Assembly (NCBI GenBank): GCA_031278755.1
Contig: JAITJV010000184.1
Span: forward strand, 1 to 12,384
Source of the DNA: Treponema sp.
GTDB taxonomy: Bacteria > Spirochaetota > Spirochaetia > Treponematales > Breznakiellaceae
Length of the DNA stretch: 12,384 nucleotides
Reading direction: 5' to 3'
The position numbers were made by a program, and so were the translations under genes. Each line of letters starts with the position of its first letter. The stretch's first letter is position 1. Below the pieces are notes generated by a model that did no database searches, was not told where the DNA came from, and was given only the letters and a program-made list of their open reading frames with translations. Positions 6,644 to 12,384 of this stretch are shown piece by piece.

Positions 6644-7656
6644 AACTGCCTCACACTGCCGCGTTTAACCAGCTTTCCTGAAATGAGGATGTTTTCCGTT
6701 ACATGATCGGAAAAACCCGCGATACGCTCCGAAAGTTTTTCAAGAGCCCGTTGTCCTATCTGCTGGGTGGAAACCCGTATGGTAGTCAGGGGAGGAACGG
6801 AAAGGCCGCTCGCGGGCAGATCGTCGAAACCGATGATGCTCACATCGCCGGGAATATCGGCGCCGGACGCCCGCAGCGCCTGGATCACCCCGTAGGAAAC
6901 AGCGTCGTTCATGCAGAAAAAGGCGGTAGGGAGGGAACTGTTCCGCCCCAGGTATTTACCCATGTCGCGGTTCGATCCGTCAAACGTAGGATCGACGCTT
7001 ACGATGCACTTCTCCTGAACCGGCAGCGAAAAATAATCCATCGCCTCACGGAAACCCGCTTCCCGCATTTTGAAATTCCGCGTTTCGTAGCTGCTCTTTA
7101 CAAGGCCTATATTCCGGTGGCCCATCGTGTAAAGATGCTCTACCGCCTTGAAAACGCCGTCCACGTTGTCCATGTCCACGCAGTCGTACACCGAAATGGG
7201 AAAGTACGTGTCGATGAACACCATGGGTTTCCGCAGTTCGGAAAAAAAGGAAAGTTCGTGATCGTTTAATTCGGTTCCAAGCACGATAAAGCCGTCTATC
7301 CCCGCCGCCCCCTGGGACGCGATAATTTCTTCTATCGGAACCTTGTTAAAAAAGGAAACTTCCAGCTTGTATTTGCATTTTTTCGCGCCGGTTTCGATGC
7401 CCTCAAGGTATTCGGTGATAAAGGCGTTGTGCCTGTCGTTGATAATGTGGCCGTGCTTGGCTATCTTGAGAAACCGTATGGTGATGTTTTCGTTGATATA
7501 GGCGGGGAAACCGTTCCGGTAGCCCATTTCCGACGCGATGGCGATGATTCGCTGCCTGAGTTCGGTTGACACCCCCGTCTTGTTGTTCAATGCCAGCGAA
7601 ACGGCGGAAGGAGAGACATCCGCAGCCCTGGCGATGTCTACGATGCGGGTTGTCAT
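6640..7656 (-). CDS. LacI-family transcriptional regulator
   Basis: This DNA-binding repressor is expected to sense a sugar-like ligand and control the divergent gap at its 5' side. From the chosen start it has 338 aa, normal for the family. The helix-turn-helix is at the extreme N-terminus (VDIARAADVSPSAVSLALN, residues 6-24), followed by the hinge region ending near GYRNG. The rest is a type-1 periplasmic-binding-like sensor domain, with the family-typical VSIIGFDDLP near residue 270 and the PPLTTIRVSTQQIG segment after it. An in-frame ATG 39 nt upstream (7695) would lie within the -35 box of the promoter, so ATG 7654-7656 is preferred; it also gives the canonical short lead before the helix-turn-helix. 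There is no ribosome site, and transcription should start only a few bases upstream, so the mRNA is probably leaderless or nearly so. Likely targets are itself, the kinase and the divergent transporter operon. Confidence 0.92.
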   Translation of the reverse strand: MTTRIVDIARAADVSPSAVSLALNNKTGVSTELRQRIIAIASEMGYRNGFPAYINENITIRFLKIAKHGHIINDRHNAFITEYLEGIETGAKKCKYKLEVSFFNKVPIEEIIASQGAAGIDGFIVLGTELNDHELSFFSELRKPMVFIDTYFPISVYDCVDMDNVDGVFKAVEHLYTMGHRNIGLVKSSYETRNFKMREAGFREAMDYFSLPVQEKCIVSVDPTFDGSNRDMGKYLGRNSSLPTAFFCMNDAVSYGVIQALRASGADIPGDVSIIGFDDLPASGLSVPPLTTIRVSTQQIGQRALEKLSERIAGFSDHVTENILISGKLVKRGSVRQL

Positions 7657-7668
7657 ATATATATATAT
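7655..7668. repeat. 14-nt alternating AT tract at the lacI-type start codon
   Basis: Seven AT dinucleotides run from the -10 box to the start codon of the LacI-type gene, and include the AT of that start codon. Length change by slippage would alter the distance between transcription start and start codon, but not the promoter spacer. Confidence 0.8.
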
Positions 7669-7695
7669 TGTACTTTTTATGGAAGTATTTGTCAA
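7667..7695 (-). promoter_or_regulatory. Promoter of the lacI-type/kinase operon
   Basis: On the minus strand a perfect -35 TTGACA (7695-7690) is followed by a 17-nt spacer and TACAAT (7672-7667, 5/6 match). The predicted transcription start is near 7660, about four bases before the ATG. AAGTATT occurs twice at 7683-7689 and 7714-7720, 31 bp apart (about three helical turns), and may reflect a binding site. Confidence 0.8.
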
Positions 7696-7771
7696 TCAAA
7701 AATAAAATGAATCAAGTATTAACTAAAATTATTTTATATCCGTATGAGTCGTATAAACAAAAAAAACGCGC

Positions 7772-7797
7772 TTTTTTCGGAAAATAGGGCGAAAAAA
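7772..7797. repeat. AT-rich inverted repeat in the divergent gap
   Basis: TTTTTTCG (7772-7779) is complementary to CGAAAAAA (7790-7797) around a 10-nt loop, and a second A-run/CGCG/T-run near-palindrome abuts it (7761-7777). It lies about midway between the two divergent promoters. It may be a regulator site or a transcriptional insulator. It is not a terminator of any gene, since both flanking genes start here. Confidence 0.45.
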
Positions 7798-7809
7798 ACT
7801 AAATTTTTC

Positions 7810-7838
7810 TTGACAATACAAAAAATGTATGCTAGTAA
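7810..7838 (+). promoter_or_regulatory. Promoter and candidate operator of the transporter operon
   Basis: A perfect -35 TTGACA (7810-7815) is followed by a 17-nt spacer and a weak -10, TAGTAA (7833-7838, 3/6). The predicted leader is about 55 nt. Between the boxes lies a perfect inverted repeat ATACA/TGTAT (7816-7830, 5-nt centre). An imperfect TTGCATT/AATGTCAA repeat lies downstream at 7852-7867. Either could be the LacI-type operator. A strong -35 with a weak -10 fits a promoter dependent on regulation. Confidence 0.5.
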
Positions 7839-7900
7839 TTATTAATCTATGTTGCATTGAATGTCAAATGCTAAATATTTTTTAGTTAAAGGAGGAATTT

Positions 7901-9232
7901 GTGAAAATCGGGAAATTGTTTGTTTTTCTGGCCCTGGCCTGCGGGGCCGCCCTTGTTTTTTCGTGCAAAGGGAAGGACGCCGGGGCCGGCGCGGCGGCCA
8001 AAACGACGCTGCTCTGGCTCTATGAGGGCACCGACGCGAATAACGAGGCGACGCTCAGAAGAAACCTGATTGACGTCGTCAACGGCAGGGCGGCGGATTA
8101 TGAGATAACACTCCGCATCGATCCGAACTACGATCAGAACGTGCGGACGTCGATGCTGGCCGGGGCCGGCCCCGATCTTGTTCAAACCGCAGGGCCTTCC
8201 TACGTACAGGAAATGGTCCGTGAGGGCTACCTTCTGCCGCTTGACGACTACGCGAAGAAGTACGGCTGGGACAAGACCGTATTCCCCATGATGCAGCAGC
8301 TTGGCTCCGTTGACGGCAGGCTCTATTCCCTTCCCAAAACCTATGAAAGCATGGTGCTTTTTTACAACAAGACCCTGTTTGAAAAAAACGGGTGGCAGCT
8401 TCCCAAAACATGGGCGGAATTTGACGCCCTCTGCGCGAAGATCAAGGCCGCGGGAATCATTCCCATCGTCGCCGGAAACGCATCCTGGAAGCCGACCAAC
8501 GAGCACTATGTGGGGATCTTTTTTAATCATCTCGCCGGTCCTGAGAACATCAAGGCGGCGCTTGAGGGAAAGAAGCCGTGGACGGACAAGGTGTTTGTGG
8601 ACGCCATTACCGAACTGCGGCGCTTCTTCAACGAATATTTCACGAAGGATTATTTCTCCCTTGTTCAGGACGATTCAATCGCGATACTGGCGGCGGGTGA
8701 GGCCGCCATGTTCCCTTCCGGTACATGGAATTTCCAGAACATCGGCGCATTCTTCGAGGCGGAAGGCCAGGACTGGGACTGGGCGCCCATTCCCTCAGGG
8801 CCCGGAGTGCCGTATCCCCTCTATGAGATGGCGATAGGCGCCACGCTTTCCATCAACGCGAAGAGCGTTAAACCCGACGCGGTTGCGGAACTGCTCAACA
8901 CCCTTTTCAGCGACAAAGAGGTTATCGTCAACATGAACGCCGACTGGCCCGGCGAGTGGTGCCTGCCTGTCAATTCGATCAGCAGTTCCGATTTCGGCGG
9001 CAGGATCGATCCCCGGTATGCGCGGAGTATAGAGATGATCGCCGACGCGGTGAGCGAAGGCAACTACGGCTATACGACATGGACGTTCTGGCCCGAAAAG
9101 ACGAACCAGTACCTGTGGGAGGCGATTGAGAATGTGGTCCTCGGCCAGATAACTCCCGCCGAGTACCTCAAGAATCTGGACGATCTGTTCCAGATCGATT
9201 TGAAGGACGGTAAAGTGCCTAAACTTCCGTAA
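7901..9232 (+). CDS. Sugar ABC transporter substrate-binding lipoprotein (family 1)
   Basis: This is the periplasmic receptor of a CUT1-type carbohydrate importer, delivering substrate to the two permeases encoded next. The 443-aa length fits family-1 binding proteins. The start is a GTG preceded by AAAGGAGG (7889-7896). Residues 1-21 form a lipoprotein signal peptide, and C22 after LVFS is the probable lipid anchor; the lipobox is relaxed, as in spirochaetes. The mature part shows the family pattern: an N-terminal strand TTLLWLYEG, the GPDLVQTAG segment (about 88-96), the EGYLLPLDDYAKKYGWD segment (about 108-124), GRLYSLPKTYESMVLFYNK (about 137-155), and AAMFPSGTWNFQNIG (about 267-281). The substrate cannot be read from the sequence. 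The divergent ribokinase-like gene and the downstream ADP-ribosylglycohydrolase point to a ribosylated compound or an oligosaccharide. Expression is probably controlled by the LacI-type protein. Confidence 0.92.
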   Translation: MKIGKLFVFLALACGAALVFSCKGKDAGAGAAAKTTLLWLYEGTDANNEATLRRNLIDVVNGRAADYEITLRIDPNYDQNVRTSMLAGAGPDLVQTAGPSYVQEMVREGYLLPLDDYAKKYGWDKTVFPMMQQLGSVDGRLYSLPKTYESMVLFYNKTLFEKNGWQLPKTWAEFDALCAKIKAAGIIPIVAGNASWKPTNEHYVGIFFNHLAGPENIKAALEGKKPWTDKVFVDAITELRRFFNEYFTKDYFSLVQDDSIAILAAGEAAMFPSGTWNFQNIGAFFEAEGQDWDWAPIPSGPGVPYPLYEMAIGATLSINAKSVKPDAVAELLNTLFSDKEVIVNMNADWPGEWCLPVNSISSSDFGGRIDPRYARSIEMIADAVSEGNYGYTTWTFWPEKTNQYLWEAIENVVLGQITPAEYLKNLDDLFQIDLKDGKVPKLP

Positions 9233-9243
9233 TGGATGACGCG

Positions 9244-9289
9244 GCGGCCTTCGCGCGCCGGAGGCCGCTTCTTGCGGGAAAACGCCCGC
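9244..9289 (+). repeat. Two GC-rich hairpins between binding-protein and permease genes
   Basis: GCGGCCTTCG (9244-9253) pairs with CGGAGGCCGC (9259-9268) with one wobble, and GCGGG (9274-9278) pairs with CCCGC (9285-9289). They fill most of the 80-nt gap. Such intergenic stems commonly stabilise the upstream binding-protein mRNA or cause partial termination, giving more receptor than permease. That role is inferred. Confidence 0.65.
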
Positions 9290-9312
9290 GCATGAACAGG
9301 TTGGGGTAACAG

Positions 9313-10215
9313 GTGAAACATACGGACAACGTCGTGAAAAAAACAGCGGGAAAAACGCCGGCCTCATGGCTTTTTCTGATGCCGGCCCTCACTCTTAATG
9401 TCGTCGTGATGCTCATACCGTCCATCTTTACGATTTTTTTGTCTTTTACCGAATGGAACGGACTGGGTACGCCCAAAATCATAGGGCTTGGCAACTTTGC
9501 CGGTTTTTTCAGGGAGCGCAATTTCTTTCTCGCCATAAAAAATACGATTAAATGGATGGCCTTTTTTCTGACTATTCCTTTTATCATGTCGCTGCTCATG
9601 GCCGTCATTCTGCTGTTCAGGAAAAAGGGCAGGACTTTCTTTCAGTCGGTTTTCTTTCTGCCCAACATTATTTCTCCCGTGATTATCTGTTCGCTCTTTA
9701 CCTCGATGATCTTTCATCCCCGCAGCGGCATTCTTGGTTTTATCAACAGCAGTCATTTTTTGCCCTTTACCCTGGCGAACCCCCTTGCCGACGTCCGAAC
9801 CTCAATCTGGGCCTGCATGTTTGTCGACAACTGGCACTGGTGGGGGTTTATGACCGTGATATTCCTCGCGGCGATGCGTCAGGTTGACGAAAACATGCTG
9901 GAGGCCGCCGAGATAGACGGCGCCGGGTTTATGAAACGGTTTACCGCGGTCATCATTCCTTCCATTAAGTCAAACATCTTTTTTATGGTGCTGATGACCA
10001 TTATCTGGACTTTTTTGACGTTTGATTATATCTGGATACTGACGGGCGGCGGCCCCGCCAACTCAAGCGAGATGCTTTCAACGCTGGCCTACCGCATGTC
10101 GTTCTATACGCATGAAATAGGCAGGGGGGCGGCGGCGTCCCTGACGATGAGTTTTCTTGCCGGCGTCGTTATCTTTGTCTATGTGCTCATGCAGATACGG
10201 GAAGAAACGGTATGA
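9313..10215 (+). CDS. Sugar ABC transporter permease 1 (MalF/UgpA type)
   Basis: This inner-membrane subunit of the carbohydrate importer pairs with the next gene's product. It has 300 aa. The first membrane helix (about 17-40) carries the LFLMPALTLNVV motif seen in MalF/UgpA-type permeases, followed by the SFTEWNGLGTPKIIGLGNF loop and further helices. The cytoplasmic EAA loop, which docks on the ATPase, begins EAAEIDGAG at residue 197 and ends at IIP. The start is read as GTG at 9313, with a G-rich stretch (9299-9306) as a weak ribosome site. An in-frame Met at residue 23 would cut the first helix and is less likely. Its stop overlaps the next start (ATGA, 10212-10215). No ATPase gene is adjacent, which is common for CUT1 systems that share an MsmK/MalK-type ATPase encoded elsewhere. 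Confidence 0.9.
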   Translation: MKHTDNVVKKTAGKTPASWLFLMPALTLNVVVMLIPSIFTIFLSFTEWNGLGTPKIIGLGNFAGFFRERNFFLAIKNTIKWMAFFLTIPFIMSLLMAVILLFRKKGRTFFQSVFFLPNIISPVIICSLFTSMIFHPRSGILGFINSSHFLPFTLANPLADVRTSIWACMFVDNWHWWGFMTVIFLAAMRQVDENMLEAAEIDGAGFMKRFTAVIIPSIKSNIFFMVLMTIIWTFLTFDYIWILTGGGPANSSEMLSTLAYRMSFYTHEIGRGAAASLTMSFLAGVVIFVYVLMQIREETV

Positions 10216-11045
10216 GAATCAGGCAGCATGCCGGGGCGCGTCTTGTCCAGAACGCCGTGATTGCGGCGCTTGTCGTTGTTACCGTCCTGCCCCTTCTTTT
10301 GATGCTGAACAACAGCCTCAAGGATCGTGTGTCTATAACGCGCAACCCGCTCGCGCCGCCGAAGGAACTGTTTGTAAGCAATTATGAAAAGGCGTGGGTT
10401 CAGGGGAGGATTCCTTCCGCCGCGTTTAACAGCATGAGCATTACCGCCGGTACTATTGTTGTTACCATACTGTGCGCCAGTATGGCGGCCTATGTTTTTG
10501 CCCGGCGTTCGGTGCGGGGCTGGCAGGGTTTTACGATTTATTTTCTGGTCTGCAACACCCTGCCCAAACAGCTCATCATCATTCCGCTTTTTCTGATACT
10601 GCAGCGCCTGAAGCTGATCAACAACATTTTCGCGATGATGTTTATATACGGCGCCGTGTTTACCCCTTTCGCGCTTTTTCTTCTCCGCACCTATTTTATG
10701 GGCATAGACAGGGATTACGAAAATTCGGCGAAAATTGACGGCGCGTCCATGTGGCAGATATTCATCCATATTATTTTCCCCCTGGTACAGCCCGGCCTCT
10801 TGACGGCGGCTGTCATTGTGGGCCTCTGGTGCTGGAACGAGTTTCTCTTTGCGGTAACCTTTCTCCAGACGGAAGAAGTATCCACCATAGCGGTTCGGTT
10901 CTACAGTTTTATAGGCCGTTACAATACGGAGTGGGGCAACATGATGGCCTATGCCGCCATAATCACGGTTCCGGTAATGGTGTTTTTTATTCTGTTGCAA
11001 AACAGGTTCATCGACGGCATGACGGCCGGCGGTATTAAAGGATAG
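10212..11045 (+). CDS. Sugar ABC transporter permease 2 (MalG/UgpE type)
   Basis: This is the second membrane subunit of the importer. The 277-aa length is usual for MalG-type permeases. A first helix (about 16-35) is followed by a periplasmic segment containing NPLAPPKELFVSNYEKAW, typical of this family, and then further helices. The EAA loop is ENSAKIDGASMWQIFIHIIFP from residue 170, with the conserved IDGAS core, and the C-terminus has the GMTAGGIKG ending (final 9 residues) characteristic of MalG-type proteins. The start is coupled to the preceding permease by an ATGA overlap. It ends in TAG (11043-11045). Bases within that stop form part of the AGGAGG ribosome site of the next gene, only 9 nt downstream, so the four plus-strand genes almost certainly form one operon. 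Confidence 0.92.
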   Translation: MRIRQHAGARLVQNAVIAALVVVTVLPLLLMLNNSLKDRVSITRNPLAPPKELFVSNYEKAWVQGRIPSAAFNSMSITAGTIVVTILCASMAAYVFARRSVRGWQGFTIYFLVCNTLPKQLIIIPLFLILQRLKLINNIFAMMFIYGAVFTPFALFLLRTYFMGIDRDYENSAKIDGASMWQIFIHIIFPLVQPGLLTAAVIVGLWCWNEFLFAVTFLQTEEVSTIAVRFYSFIGRYNTEWGNMMAYAAIITVPVMVFFILLQNRFIDGMTAGGIKG

Positions 11046-11054
11046 GAGGCGGAC

Positions 11055-12384
11055 ATGAAGTTAATGTGGGGTACGCTTTCGGAAACGGTGTTGATCGAGT
11101 GCGCCCAGAGCGCGGATGAAGGTCGCGACGTGTAGGCTTTCCGCGATGAAGCGCAGATGATCTTCGATATGTACAATCTCGGCGAGGCGCGTGAGGAGGA
11201 CGCGAAAAATCTTATCGACAGGATCCGTCACGCGCCGCTTTCCCCCGCCTACCCCTATGAGGAGCCTTCGACGCTTGAAGACATACGGGCCGCCCGTCCC
11301 CGGAGCGGGCATGAGGCAAAAAAGATCGACAGGGCGGCGTACTACGACAAGGTGTACGGGGCGTGGCTTGGACGCTGCGCCGGATGCCTCCTTGGGCAGC
11401 CTGTTGAAGGGTGGCGAAGCGGGCGCATAAACGGAATGCTGAAGGATACGGGAAACTATCCGGTGCGGGGGTACTTTTCTTCCGACGTCGGGGACGAAAT
11501 CAGAAAAAAGTACCATATCGTTGACGAGGGCCATGTATACGGCGGCAGCAAGATTAACTGGATCAACAATACCTCGTATATGCCGGAGGACGACGACACC
11601 AACTATACGATCCTCTACCTCAAGACGATGGAAGAATACGGCCGCGATTTTACAAGCGACAATGTCGCCCAGAGCTGGCTTATGAACGTGCCTTTGATGC
11701 ACGTCTGCACGGCGGAACGTGTCGCCTATCGCAATTTCGCGAACATGATACTGCCGCCCCTTTCAGGCTCCTGGTACAACGCGTACCGCGAGTGGATAGG
11801 GGCGCAGATCAGGGCCGATTTTTTCGGTTACGCAAGTCCCGGAGATCCCGAGCGGGCGGCCGAGTACGCGTTCAGGGACGGGCGGGTGAGTCATGTAAAG
11901 AACGGCATATACGGCGAGATGCTCTTTGCCGCCATGATTGCCCGGGCCGCGGTAAGTTCGGATATGGACGACGTTATCAGAAAGGGGCTTGACGAAATCC
12001 CGGAAAAATCGCGTTTTGCCGAAGGGATTCGGCGCGCGGTTGACTGGTATAAACAGGGCGTGGGCTGGGAAGACGCCCTTGCAAAGGTGCATGGCCTTTA
12101 TGACGAACGCTTCCCGCACGACTGGTGCCACGTTATTTCCAACGCGGTGATCTGCATCGTTTCCCTCCTCTGGGGGGAAAACGATCTTGAAAAAACGATA
12201 GGCATTGCCGTTTCCGCGGGCTTTGACACCGACTGCAACGCCGCCACCGCCGGTTCCGTAGTCGGCATGATACAGGGGGCGGCCGCCCTTCCCGAAAAAT
12301 GGATAAAACCGCTCAATAACAAAGTCAAGTCGGGAATAGACGGGTTCGGCCTCGTGGAAATATCGGGGCTGGCGGAAAGGACGG
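11055..12384 (+). CDS. ADP-ribosylglycohydrolase family protein (DraG-like), interrupted by in-frame TAG; 3' end outside window
   Basis: The family hydrolyses bonds to ADP-ribose or related ribosyl groups using a dinuclear metal site. The ATG at 11055 follows a strong AGGAGG (11044-11049). Codons 1-26 read MKLMWGTLSETV... and end at DEGRDV, then codon 27 is TAG (11133-11135). The same frame then stays open to the window edge (about 415 more codons), with a clearly coding composition. The first DraG motif, VYGAWLGRCAGCLLGQPVEG, begins at about residue 100 (counting the stop as 27). The first metal motif PEDDDTNYT is at 177-185. The second, GFDTDCNAATAG, starts at 389. The metal ligands therefore look intact. 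Either the gene is freshly inactivated, the base is a sequencing error, TAG is read through, or translation restarts downstream. ATGs at codons 35 and 39 would save the catalytic part but have no ribosome site. It is the last visible gene of the transporter operon. Confidence 0.85.
11133..11135 (+). other. In-frame amber codon inside the ADP-ribosylglycohydrolase
   Basis: TAG occurs as codon 27, between GTG and GCT. No frameshift is needed to continue. TAG is used as a normal terminal stop in three neighbouring genes (yggT, the ribokinase-like gene and permease 2), so general recoding of TAG in this genome is unlikely. Confidence 0.9.

Noticed and set aside
9236..9295. 19-codon Arg-rich frame (and a 5-codon frame at 9292-9309) between binding protein and permease
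   Set aside because: The sequence is explained by the two GC-rich hairpins, and neither frame has a ribosome site.
10179..11000. 273-codon open frame on the minus strand
   Set aside because: It is antisense to permease 2, and the product shows no domain and an Arg/His/Asn-rich composition. It is a shadow of the GC-rich gene.
11133..11135. Pyrrolysine or genome-wide TAG recoding at the amber codon
   Set aside because: Three neighbouring genes end in TAG at the expected family lengths, no pyrrolysine machinery is visible, and the family is not known to need it.
11055..12384. Nitrogenase-regulating DraG proper
   Set aside because: No nif or draT genes are present, and the gene sits in a sugar transport operon with an extra N-terminal stretch of about 95 residues. 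Only family-level assignment is justified.

Overview
The window looks like a chromosomal segment of a spirochaete, most likely a treponeme-type host-associated fermenter. This rests on overall gene style: GC-rich genes separated by short AT-rich or hairpin-filled gaps, a relaxed lipobox, and CUT1-type sugar transport genes with no ATPase gene next to them. It is an inference, because no rRNA or other taxonomic marker is present.

Layout. Positions 1-234 hold no gene but contain a run of five perfect or near-perfect hairpins, one of them a strong bidirectional terminator. A 38-codon Lys-rich ORF follows (235-351). From 425 to 7656 everything reads on the minus strand. In order of transcription this is a LacI-type regulator, a ribokinase-like PfkB kinase (ATGA overlap), a YggT-family membrane protein, the RecG helicase, and then a separate methionine-type ABC importer metN-metI-metQ behind its own 153-bp gap. 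From 7901 to the right edge everything reads on the plus strand: a sugar-binding lipoprotein, two MalF/MalG-type permeases (ATGA overlap), and an ADP-ribosylglycohydrolase (DraG-like) that runs off the window.

The centre of interest is the 244-bp divergent gap at 7657-7900. It separates regulator plus ribokinase from importer plus ADP-ribosylglycohydrolase. Together these six genes form a coherent candidate locus for import and breakdown of a ribosylated compound: uptake by the ABC system, cleavage of the ribosyl bond by the hydrolase, and phosphorylation of the freed sugar by the kinase, under control of the LacI protein. This pathway is inferred from domain content and gene order only.

The main oddities are: a single in-frame TAG at codon 27 of the ADP-ribosylglycohydrolase, with the coding frame open before and after it; a near-consensus promoter so close to the LacI start codon that the mRNA would be almost leaderless, with a 14-nt alternating AT tract between them; a MetN lacking the usual C-terminal methionine-sensing domain; a MetQ without any cysteine; and dense hairpins in the metI-metQ gap and at the left edge.
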